Shown piece by piece: positions 1-15,445 of a stretch of 64,000 bases of DNA; positions within the stretch are counted from its first letter, which is position 1, and the number at the start of each line of letters is the position of its first letter. The notes beneath the pieces are model-generated. The model was not told the origin of the DNA and made no database searches. It saw nothing but the letters and a program-made list of their open reading frames with translations. The stretch is from Progne subis subis (taxonomy: Eukaryota > Chordata > Aves > Passeriformes > Hirundinidae), in contig JAKJHU010001407.1 of the NCBI GenBank assembly GCA_022316685.1, positions 1 through 64,000 of the forward strand. Direction: 5' to 3'. Position numbers and translations under genes: made by a program.

Positions 1-230
1 GAAAATCCCTTCCTTTCTCCCAAAAACACCCTGGATCTCCAGGAAAAGGAGCAGGATCTGCTCCTTGAGCCACCCGCTCACCTGCCTGATGTCACCAAGA
101 CCCCACAGGTGACATCAGAGGTGACCCCACCCCAATCCCAAAGTGTTCCCCCATTCCCTGCCACCCCGAATCCCAGGATATGGCATTACCAGGATTTGCC
201 ATTCCCAAATCCCAGCTCATCTTATGGGAG

Positions 231-6118
<5,888 letters not shown>

Positions 6119-6144
6119 CGCCGCTTCCCACGGGAATCCCTGCG

Positions 6145-8229
6145 GGGACACGGGGAGATGGGGACATGAGGACACCAGGACACCGGGACATCGGGATATG
6201 GGACATGGGGACATTGGGATAGGGGAACACGAGGCTGGAGTGGCCCTGCCACAGCCACCATGGGAAGTCCCTGTGTCCCCAACCCACCCCAGCACGGCGG
6301 ATGCTCCCCAAATCCCCATTTTCCATGGAAAAACCACCTGGGAATGCTGCAGAATGCCCAACCCTGGCTTGGCTGCTCCCCAAATCCCTGTTTTCCATGG
6401 AAAAGCCACCTGAGGAAGCTGCAGTTCACCCAGTCCCTGCTCAGCATCCCGGGAAAAGCCAGTCCCGAGGGATTTGTGATCCCAAAGATCCATTTTTAAA
6501 CACGCTCCCACATAAAAATTCCCTCTGGAATCTCTCCAGGAGAGCAGCACTCGCTGTCCCCCAGCTTCCCAAAAAACCTCATTCCCACGGGAACAAGCAG
6601 GAGCAGAGCCCTGGAATTCTGCTGGAATACCTCTGGAATTCCACACAATTCCAAAGGCCAGCACAGGAATGACTTCTCCCCCTTCAAATCCCCCCATTTT
6701 TGGCTCCCATTCCGAGCTGAGGGGCCGGGAAGGAGCTTCCAAAGGCCGGGAATCCATTCCCGATCCAGGAAAGCGGCCAGGAATGGCAGAGAATCCAAAC
6801 AAAATCCCGGGATTCCGTGGCTGCCTGGGCACACATCTGGACAGGCTCAGCATTCCCGGCCTGACGCTGCAGCTCCCAAAAATATCCCGGGGGCATTCCA
6901 GAGCCTCTGGAATTGGGATCCGCCCGGCCCAGCCTCCCCGCTGCCTCTCCAAACTGGGATAAACTGGGATAAAATTCCCAGGGGATGCTGCTGTCCATCC
7001 CTCACAGCCTGAATTCCTCACGGGATTGGTTCCAGCCGCTACCAGATTCTGGGTGATCCCAAAAATCCACAAATCCAACGTTCCGGAGCCCCAGGACTCC
7101 GGGGTGGAGAACCCAAATCCCTTGGGATGGGACAATCAAATCCTCAGGGATGGATTCCCCAAATCTGCAGGGGCTGATCCCCCAAATTCTCAGGGATAAA
7201 GCCCCCAAATCCTCTGGAATGGATCCCCCAAATCCTCAGGAATGGATCCCTCAAATCCTCTGGGATGGAGCCCCAGGTGCCTCAGGAGCATTCCCAAATC
7301 ATCAGCAGCATTCCCAGGAGTTTCCCGAAGCCGAGGCAATCCTGGAGAAATCCCCCAAAATCCCAAAAATATCCCAAAAAATCCCCCAAATCCGGCAGGA
7401 TCGGGGCGCACTCACCTGTGCCAGGTGCCGGGGACAGCGGGGCTGGAGCTGGGGGGAAGCACGGGGTCAAAGCCCAGGGACCCCCAAATTTGGGGTTCCC
7501 CCCACCGATCCCTGGGGAACCATCCTGGATTTTTGGGAATCCCCCTGATCCCAGGGAAATTCCAACCCCACCTCGATTTTTGGGAACTCCCCCCCCCTCA
7601 CAGTTCCTGATAACCCAAATTTTTGGGGACCCCTCCCTCCCAATCCCTGATTCCCAGGAAATCCCCGAGAATCCCTGGAAAATCCCAAATTTCTGAGGAG
7701 CTTCTGAACCCCTGGGAAAGCCCCATGCGCTCCTGGGAACCCCCTGATCCTTGGGAATTCCCAATTTTTGGGGACCCTCTAATCCCTGGGGACCCAAAAT
7801 CTCAGGGGACTCTCCCCCCAAAAAAAACCCCCGGGACTCCTCTCAAAAAAGCTTGAGGATCCCCCCAAAAATTCCCAGAGGCCTCCCAGACCCCAAAAAT
7901 CTCAGGGATTCTCCCCACCCCGGATCCCCTAAAAACCTCAAAGGACCCCCCCAAAAAATCTCAGGGGCACCCTAAAGGCTCAGGGACACCCCAAAACTCC
8001 CCCAAAAGCCCCAAGGACCACCCCAGAACCCCACAAAAAACTCAGGGACTCTTCCCAGGACACCCCAAGAGCCTCGAGGGACGCCAAAGGACCCCTAAAA
8101 CCCTCAAGGGCACCCCCCAGAAGCCTCAAGATACCCCAAACCCCCCCAAGAGCCTCAGGACCCCCCCAGGCCTCCCTCAGAGGCTCCCCCAGACCCCCCC
8201 AAACACTCGGGGACCCCCAAAACCTCCCC
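6145..8229. other. DCAF8 5' intron(s), low-complexity
   Basis: 6300-6430 holds two copies of a unit containing CCCAAATCCC and TTTTCCATGGAAAA. 7130-8220 is C-rich DNA with many CCCCCAAAA and TCAGGGA units. Apart from the small candidate exon at 7416-7448, no coding or RNA feature is seen. Confidence 0.6.
7416..7448 (-). other. DCAF8: candidate DCAF8 5' untranslated exon
   Basis: On the minus strand a pyrimidine run ending CCCCCCAG is followed by 33 bases and then a consensus donor, ACAG|GTGAGTG. It lies between the CpG-island promoter and the start-codon exon. That exon itself has an acceptor (CCCCGCAG) at 6143-6140 and about 21 bases of 5' UTR (6139-6119). No reading frame is needed. Based only on splice-site quality and position. 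Confidence 0.35.
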
Positions 8230-8645
8230 CCGTGACCCCCCCCGAGGCCGCCCCGCCCCTCCCGGGATCCCCCCCCAGCCCCGGGCCCACTCCCCGCCCC
8301 GGGGCTGGGGAAGGCCCCGAGGCCGCGCGGGGACCGCGTCCGGACCGGGGGAGGGCAGCGGAGGCCGCGCACCGACCCGAGAGTCCCGGAGGGTCCCGGA
8401 GGGTCCCGGACGGTGCCGGGGGGTGCGGCCGGGCTCAGCGGCGGCCGCCGCGGGTCCCCCCGGCCGCTTCAGCGCCGGCCCCGGTACCGGGCCCCGCCGC
8501 CGCCATCTTTAACGCGCCGCCCCCGCCGGCTCACTTGGCGGCACCGGCCGACGCTTTTGCGGCACCGCGGGCGCCGCTTTACGGCAGCGGCCGTTAGCGC
8601 GACAGCGACGGGAGCGCCCCCCCCCAACCCCGGCGTTGCCATGGG
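8230..8645 (-). promoter_or_regulatory. CpG-island promoter, probably DCAF8
   Basis: Very GC- and CpG-dense stretch, unlike the C-rich but CpG-poor repeats on both sides. It lies upstream of the minus-strand DCAF8 start exon and downstream of the PEX19 3' end. This is the expected position of the DCAF8 transcription start in a head-to-tail PEX19-DCAF8 pair. No TATA box is evident. Exact start sites cannot be read from sequence. Confidence 0.6.
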
Positions 8646-8659
8646 AACGGCGCCCCCCC

Positions 8660-9715
8660 CGCCCCGGTGTTATTGTGGGGTCCCCCCAGTGTTATTGTGG
8701 GGTCACTTTGGGTCCCCAGTGTTATTGTAGGGTCACCCCCGTTCAGGGTCACTGTAGGGTCACCCCAGTGTTATTGTAAGGCCGCTCTGGGTCCGGGGTT
8801 ACTGTGGGGTCACCCCTCTTTAGGGTCACTGTGGGGTCACCTCGGTGCTATTGTGGGGTCAGCCCTGTTCAGGGTCACTGTAGGGCCCCCCAGTGTTATT
8901 GTGGGGTTGCTTTGGGTCCCCAATGTTATTGTAGGGTCACCCCTGTTCAGGGTCACTGTAGGGTCATTCTGCTGCTATTGTAGGGCCGCTTTGGGTCCGG
9001 GGTTACTGTGGGGTCACTCGTGTTTAGGGTCACTGTGGGGTCAGTGCGGTGTTATTGTAGGGTCAGCGCTGTTGAGGGTCACTGTAGGGTCACCTCTGTT
9101 ATTGTAGGGTCGCTTTAGGTCCGGCGTTATTGTGGGGTCAGCCGTGTTTAGGGTCACCCTGGTGTTATTGTAGGGTCGCTCTGGGTCCCCAGTGTTATTG
9201 TGGGGTCACCTCTGTTTAGGGTGAGTTCATATCCGCCTGCAATGTTGTTACAGGGTGATTCCATGACCCCCGTGTTGTAGGGTCACCCCAGTGTTATTGT
9301 AGGGTCACTCTGTGTCCCCATGTGTTACTGTAGGGTCACTGCTGGGTCACCCCCGTGCTATTGCAGGGTCCCACCTGCCCCAGTGTTATTGTAGGGTCGT
9401 TTTGCGTCCCCATGTGTTACCATAGGGTAACCCCTGTTTAGGGTCACTCTGTCCCCTCAGTGTCCCTTTAGAGTCACCCCGTTTCTGTAGGGTCCCCTTG
9501 TCCCTACAATGTCCCCCCCAATGTCCCTATATGGTCACCCCCATTTCTGTAGGGTCCCCCTGACCCCAATGTCCCTGTGGGCCCCTCCCAACCCCAATGT
9601 CCCCGTAGGGTCACCCCGTTTCTGCAGGGTCCCCAGTGTCCCCATAGGGTCACCCCGTTTCTGTAGGGTCCCCAATGTCCCTATAGGGTCACCCCTTTTC
9701 CCCCATTCCCAGGCG
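8660..9715. repeat. minisatellite between PEX19 and DCAF8 (GTTATTGTAGGGTCACC)
   Basis: About 1 kb of degenerate units of roughly 17-40 bp made from GGGTCAC, TGTAGGGTC and TGTTATTGT. Continues to just before the PEX19 polyadenylation signal. No genes. Confidence 0.9.
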
Positions 9716-9737
9716 CAGCCGCTCCCGTCACCAACTC

Positions 9738-9743
9738 TTTATT
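9738..9743 (-). terminator. PEX19: PEX19 polyadenylation signal (AATAAA on the minus strand)
   Basis: TTTATT on the plus strand reads AATAAA on the minus strand, about 177 bases past the PEX19 stop codon, at the edge of the repeat-rich spacer. Confidence 0.75.
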
Positions 9744-9919
9744 GGGGACACCGGGGGGGGGGCGAGGGGGGGACACCACCCCAAACTGGGGGGTCCCCGA
9801 GCCCCTCACCCCCCCAAAAAACCCCAAAATTTGGGGGGTGGGGGGAGGTCTCCACCCCCCTGGACTCCTCTTCATCCTCATTTAGGGTCGGGCGGGGCGG
9901 GGGCGATCCCAAAATTCCC

Positions 9920-12900
9920 CTACATGAGGCGGCACTGCTCCCCACTGACGCCCCCCGGCAGGTCCAGGTTGAATCCGGGGGGCTGTGGGGGGCACAGCAG
10001 GGTCACCCCAAATTCTATGGGGTCACCCCAAATGCTATGGGGTTACCCCAAATCTTTTGGAGTAATCTCAAATCTACGGGGTCACCCCAGTTCTGTGGGG
10101 TCACCCTGAACGGATGAGGTCACCCCAAATCTTCTGAGATCATCCCAAATCTATGGGATCACCTTAAATCTTATGGGGTCACCCCAAATCTATGGAATCA
10201 CATTACATCTTACAGGGTCATCCCAAATTTTATGGGGCCACCCCAATTCTGTAGGATCACCCCAAACCTACGGGGTCACCCCGACCCTTTCAGTGGGGTG
10301 TCCCCGAACACTCACCGTGTCCCCCGCCAGCTCCTTGGGGGGGTGGCCCAGGTCCTGCAGCTGTGAGGGGACAGAAGGACACGGGGAGGGACACAGGGAC
10401 ACGAGGGGGGGTCAGGGCGTGGCCGGGCGGTTTTGGGGTTGCCCCGGCCCCCCCGTACCTGCTGCATCAGGTCCAGCAGGGTCTCGAAGCGCTCGCGGCG
10501 CTGCCCCTCGGGCTCCCCCAGCCGCTCCCGCTCCAGCTCGGTGCAGATCCGGAGCATCAGCGCCTGCTGCGCCCGGAACCGCTCCCGCTGCTCCGGGGAC
10601 AGCGACGCCTCGTGCTGCCGCAGCCACTCCGGGTACTGGGGACAGCCAGGGGACACTCAGGGGACAGCCAGGGAACCCCGAAATCCCCCATGGGACCCCC
10701 AAATCCCAGCCCCTTGAGCCTGCTGCACCCGGAACCACTCCCGCTGCTCCGGGGACAGGCGACGCCTCGTGCTGCCGCAGCCACTCCTGGGTACTGGGGA
10801 CAGCCAGGGGACACTCAGGGGACAGCCAGGGGACACCCAGGAACCCCCACCCGACTCCCACTACAGCCTCAGGATCTCAGAGATACCCCAAAGAAAAGGG
10901 GGGAAATGGCCCAGGGGTGACAGGGACAGACCGCAGGGACAGAAGGGACCCGCCCAGTAGATCCTCAAGAGACAGTGACACCCTAGGAGTGACAAGGGAC
11001 AGGAGGGGGGACACCAGGTTTTTGGGGAGCTTCTCTCCATTTCACAGATGATCCCCACAGGTTTTTGGGGTCCCACCTTCTCTGCGGCTTCCTTGAGGGC
11101 AGGGCAGAGCACGTGGACAGCAGAGACTGCACCCCAAGGGACACCCCCAGCATTTCAGGGGACCCTCCCAGGTTTTTTCAGGTCCCCCTCAGGTTTTTTC
11201 GGGTCCCCTCCCAGATTTTTAGGCTCCCACCTTCTCTGTGACCTCCTTGAGGGCAGGGCAGAGCACATGGACAGCAGGAACTGCACCATGTCACCACGTC
11301 CCCTACACATTCCCCATGCCCCGAGGGACACCCTCAGGATTTCAGGGTCCCCCCCCCCAGGTTTTTTGGGCTCCCGTCCCTGTTTTTCGGGGTCCCACCT
11401 TCTCGGTGATCTCCTTGAGGGAGGGGTAGAGCACATCCTTGGACAGCAGGGACTCCATGATGCTGCGCATGACGGGCAGGACGCCGTCGCCGCCGCCCTC
11501 CTCCAGCCCCAGCCCCTCCAGGGCCTTGGCCAGCTCTTCCTCCGAGCCCGGGGAATTCTGTGGGATCACCGGGACCCCCGTGAGCCCCCCCGGGACCCCC
11601 GGAACGCTGGGAGAGCCCCCCGGGATCCCGGGGAGGGGTGGGAATACCTGGAGGTCATTGGCGTTCTTGGCCAGCCCGCTGAGGGTCTCCTTGAGGCAGG
11701 AGGTGAATTCCTGCTGCGAGGCAGAGTCGCTGCCTGCGGGGTTGGGAACGGGGTTGGGAACGGGAACGGGGACTGGGAACGGGAACGGGGACTGGGAATG
11801 GGGACTGGGAACGGGGACTGGGAATGGGAATGGGGACTGGGAACGGGAATGGGAATGGGGACTGGGAAAGGGGACCAACCTGGACTGGGAACAGGAGTAG
11901 GAACTTGGAATGGGGACTGGGAACAGAGCTCAAGATTGGGAACAAGGAAAGAGAACAGGGACTGGGAACAGGGACCAACCTGGACTGGGAACGGGGACCA
12001 ACCCGGACTGGGAATGGGAACAGGGACTGGGAACAGGGACTGGGAACAGGGACCAGCCTGGACTGGGAACAGGGACTGGGAACAGGAACTAGGAATGGGG
12101 ACCAACCCAGACTGGGAACGGGAACAGGGACTGGGAACAGGGACCAAGGACCGGGACCAGCAGCAGCCACAAGCACGGGGTGCCCAGGGCCGTTCCTGGG
12201 GTGGGATCGGGTGGGATCCCCCCCGTTCCCAGCCCACCCACCGACTTTTCCGGCAGCTTCCGAGAGCTTCTGGAACTGCTCCACCAGCTGTGGCTCCTGC
12301 CGGGCCAGCTCCTGCATGGCCTCCTGGAACTCTGCGGCCGCCTGCGCCGCCAGCTCGCCCTCGAAGAGCTCCTGGAAGAACCTCTCCTGCGAGGAGAACA
12401 GCGAGCCCTGGGAGCGGGGTCAGCGCGGCCAAGCCGCCCCAGAACGGGGATTTTTGGGGGATTTTTGGGGGGTCCCACCTTGGCGGAGTCGGCGGCGGAG
12501 GGAGGGGAGGGGGACGGGGGAGAGGAGGAGCTGGCAGGGGGAGGGGGCGCGGGGCGGCTGCGCTCGAAGTCATCCAGGGCACCTGCGGGGGGAATCGGGG
12601 TCAGGGGACCCCCCAAAGAAAGGGGTTGGGGAAAGGAGGGGGGCTGCACCCCATGGGAAGGCACCGTGGATAGGGATGGACGGTGCCCGAAATCTGTATG
12701 GCAAAACTGCACCCCAAAATTGCACCCCAGTGATTTATACAACTAATGGCACCCCAAAACTGTACCCCAATAACTGCACCCCGAAACTGAACCCCAGAAC
12801 TGCACCCCAAAACTGTGCCCCTAAACTGCACCTCAGTGATTTCTACAGGTAATGGCACCCCCATAACTGTACCCCTAAACTTCAACCCAATAATTTCTAC

Positions 12901-13465
12901 AGCTAATGGCACCCCTAAACTACACCCCAAAATTCCACCCCAGTGATTTATATAACTAACGGCACCCCAAAACGGTTCCCCAAAACTTTCATCCCCCTGT
13001 ACCCCAATAGCCTCCAGACCCCCCCATACTCCAGTGACCCCACAGTTCCCCTGCACCCCAATAACCCCTCCAGCCCCTCCCGACCTACCCGGACCCCAAA
13101 GACCCCCGACCCCACTGCACCCAAAAAACGCCGAACCCCCAAAGCAGCCAACGACCCCCAGCCCCTCGCGACCCCCCCCACCCCAATAACCCCCAGACCC
13201 CCCTCGCCTCAATGACCTCCAGACCCCCAGGACCCCCCCTCACCTCAGTGATCCCCCCGTTCCCCCCTCCCCCCAATGACCCCCGACCCCATTGCACCCC
13301 ATGACCCTCATCGCTCCAGCTCCCCCGCACCCCAATGACCCCCAGTCCCCTCCGGACCCCCCCTTCACCCCCGGGTCCCCCCGGGCCCCCCGGGCCCCCC
13401 TCACTCTCCAGCAGCTCCTCCAGCTCCGGGTCGGGCCCCGGGCCCGGGCCCGGCTCCGCCGCCAT
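9920..13465 (-). CDS. PEX19: PEX19, peroxisomal biogenesis factor 19
   Basis: Cytosolic chaperone and import receptor that binds newly made peroxisomal membrane proteins and delivers them to PEX3. Eight minus-strand coding exons: 13465-13405, 12582-12479, 12407-12242, 11733-11648, 11557-11399, 10635-10459, 10360-10316 and 9982-9920. All have AG/GT borders and matching phases. The total of 861 bases gives 286 residues plus stop (human protein 299). Landmarks in order: an N-terminal acidic helix with ELEELLES (PEX3-binding region of the family); a Pro/Ser-rich linker; RFFQELFEGELA; VEQFQKLSEAAGKV; SQQEFTSCLKETLSGLAKNA; LLSKDVLYPSLKEITEK; the PEYWL-type helix start YPEWLRQHEA; DLMQQ-LQDLGHPPKELAG; and a C-terminal CRLM. 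CRLM fits a CAAX farnesylation box (CLIM in human). The ATG follows a short CpG-rich leader. The gene is complete and looks functional. Confidence 0.97.
9995..10300. repeat. PEX19 intron minisatellite (GGGGTCACCCCAAATCTAT)
   Basis: About 18-22 bp units with core GGTCACCCCAAATCTATGG lie between the last two PEX19 exons. Confidence 0.9.
10640..10860 (-). repeat. duplicate of the 5' edge of PEX19 exon 6 with its acceptor
   Basis: Bases about 10722-10800 repeat roughly 80 bases at the start of the exon at 10635-10459 (codons for YPEWLRQHEAS... in degenerate form) together with the CCCCAG acceptor and adjoining GGACAGCCAGGGGACACTC intron units. The copy is frame-damaged relative to the exon. Confidence 0.8.
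11050..11398 (-). repeat. two duplicates of the 3' edge of PEX19 exon 5 with its donor
   Basis: Bases about 11077-11130 and 11226-11285 repeat the end of the exon at 11557-11399 (codons around LLSKDVLYPSLKEITEK) and its donor GAGAAG|GTGGGA. The period is about 150-170 bases and includes AGGTTTTTTCGGGTCCC-type intron sequence. Both copies keep a usable donor but carry indels. Confidence 0.8.
11738..12160. repeat. PEX19 intron minisatellite (GGGACTGGGAACAGG)
   Basis: About 400 bases of 6-12 bp G-rich units on the plus strand, mostly GGGAACGGGGACT and GGGAACAGGGACT variants. Many runs of three or four G at short spacing. Confidence 0.95.
12600..13400. repeat. PEX19 first intron, C-rich degenerate repeats
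   Basis: 12690-12980 consists of CACCCCAAAACTGCACCCC units with three copies of a CCCAGTGATTTATACAACTAA-like piece. 12990-13400 consists of CACCCCAATGACCCCC units. No exon or RNA is recognisable. Confidence 0.75.
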
Positions 13466-13562
13466 CTTGGCCCGCTCCGCCCTCCGCCGCCAGGGGGCGC
13501 TGCCTCGGTGACACGCCCCCTCCTCCGGCCACGCCCCCTCCTCCGGCCACGCCCCCCCGGAA
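13466..13562 (-). promoter_or_regulatory. PEX19 promoter region with GC boxes and a strong CTCF-type motif
   Basis: Immediately upstream of the PEX19 ATG lies CCGCCAGGGGGCGC (13487-13500), a near-perfect CTCF core. It is followed by three tandem copies of a GGCCACGCCCCCTCCTCC-type GC-box unit. The sequence shows motif matches only; occupancy is inferred. Confidence 0.5.
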
Positions 13563-13995
13563 AACACGGAACGGAACCGGGACAGGGGAACGGGATCGGG
13601 AACGGGACAGGGAATGGGATCGGGGACCGGGATCGGGGACCGGGATCGGGGACCGGGATTGGGAACGGGGAACGGGACAGAGATCGGGGAACGGGGACCA
13701 GGATCGGGACCGGGACCGGGACCAGGGACCGAGATCGGGGACCGGGGTCGGGGACTGGAACTGGAAGCTGGGAACGGGAGCGGGGAACGGGAACAGGGAC
13801 CGGGAACGAGGACAGGGAACCGACACTGGGAACATGGACTTGGAAAAGTGACCGGGACCGGGAACTAGGATCGGGAACAGCCACCGAGAGCAGGGACCGG
13901 GACCGGGAACCAAGATTGGGAGCAGGGATCGGGACCGGGACCGGGACTGGAAACAGGGACCGGGATCAGAAACGGTGACCGGGAAAGGGGAGCGG
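13563..13995. repeat. G-rich minisatellite upstream of PEX19 (GGGACCGGGATC)
   Basis: About 430 bases of 6-7 bp units of the type GGGACCGGGATCGGGAAC, with dozens of G3-G4 runs on the plus strand and loops of two to four bases. Similar in style to the PEX19 intron array at 11738-12160. Confidence 0.95.
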
Positions 13996-14350
13996 GAGCA
14001 GCGGCAGGGACCTCCCCATGGACCGGGAACCCCGGTGACTGGGAGCCCCGCACCGGATTTTGGGGTCTTGGTCCCTGGGTTCCCAGATTTTTGGGGATCC
14101 CAGAGTTTGCACATCCCGGATTTTGGGGTTCATGTCCTGAGGTCTCAGATTTTGGGGTTCCCGGCCCCTCACGGTCACAGGCCACCCCCGGGGCCACCCG
14201 TGTCCCGTGTCCTTGGCGGGTCCTCGTGCCCGGAGTGACCCCTGGGGTGGAGGGTGCAGTGGCTGTGTCCCCCTCGTGTCCCCTCCCCAGCCCAGGAGCG
14301 CCCCGGGGTGCCAGGGTGGGGTCGGGGCAGGAGGAGTCTGGGGGCGTTAA
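13996..14350. other. spacer between PEX19 and FCRL-A
   Basis: 14050-14170 holds several copies of an ATTTTGGGGTTC-type repeat. The rest is GC-rich unique DNA. No gene is seen. Confidence 0.6.
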
Positions 14351-14355
14351 AGGCG

Positions 14356-14361
14356 TTTATT
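14356..14361 (-). terminator. FCRL-A polyadenylation signal (AATAAA on the minus strand)
   Basis: AATAAA on the minus strand about 445 bases past the FCRL-A stop. Next to it (14370-14500), plus-strand runs of GGGGAAAAATGA repeat. Confidence 0.6.
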
Positions 14362-14699
14362 GTCCAAGGGGAAATGAGGAAAATGGGGGAAAAATGGGGG
14401 AAAAAATAAGGGAAAAAATGGGGGGAAAAAAATGAGGGGAAATGGGGGGAAAATGAGGAAAAATGAGGAAAAAATAGGGAAAATGAGGAGGAAAAGAAAG
14501 CCGGGAACGCCTGCGCCCCGTCCTATCCCCAGAATGTCCCCCGAGTGTCACCAGAGTGTCCCCAGAGTGTCACCCCGGGGACCCCCGCGTGTCACCGCGG
14601 GCAGGGGACAGAGGACATCTCCTGGTGGCCACAGAGAGGGGACGGAGCCGGGTCCTGGTGCCACGGGCAGGGTGGGCACCCCCGGGACGAGGGGACGCG

Positions 14700-15445
14700 C
14701 GTGTGCGCGCGCCCGGTGCCACCCCCCGGTGTCACGGCACGTTCTCCCGGGTGTCGCCGCTGTCCCCGGGGTGGCATTTGGGGACCCGGTGCCACCCCCC
14801 GGTGTCACGGCACGTTCTCGTAGTCGCCGCCGTCCCCCGGGTGCCACCGCGGTGCTGCCAGCTCCGCGTAGGTCACCTGGGGAACCTCGGGGGTGGCACC
14901 TGGGGACCCTGCGGGAGACACCGGTGCCACCCAGTGCCACCCGCGGGTGACGCGTCCCTGTCCCCAACCCCGCCCCCGCCCCCTGTCCCCGGGGTGGCAT
15001 TTGGGGACACGGTGCCACCCCCTGTGTCACCCAGTGCCACCCCCAGTGTCACCCAATGTCACCCAGTGCCACCCCCAGTGTGCTCCAGTGTCACCCAGTG
15101 CCACCCCCAGTGTCACCCAATGTCACCCAGTGCCACCCCCAGTGTTCCCCAGTGCCACTCAGTGTCACACCCGGTGTCACCCCTGTCGCTGTCGCTGTCC
15201 CCGCGCTCACCCGCTGTCCCCTGGGTGGCATTTGGGGACACGGTGCCACCTCCTGTGTCCCCTAGTGCCACCCCCAGCGTCCTCCAATGTCACCCAGTGT
15301 GCCCCAGTGTCATCCCCAGTGTCACCCAGTGTCACCTAATGTCAGCCAGTGTCCCTTCATGTCCCCCAATGTCACCCCCATTGTCCCCCGGTGTCCCCCC
15401 CGTGGCTGTCGCTGTCGCTGTCGCTGTCGCTGTCCCCGCGCTCAC
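14700..15445 (-). repeat. minisatellite copying FCRL-A exon ends
   Basis: A unit containing GGTGGCATTTGGGGAC and ACGGTGCCACCCCC recurs near 14771, 14990 and 15225. One copy (about 14718-14770) duplicates the last codons (NVP, stop) into the 3' UTR. Another (15190-15230) duplicates the donor end of the ITIM exon 15516-15446. Between them are many CAGTGTCACCCAGTGCCACC units. Confidence 0.8.
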
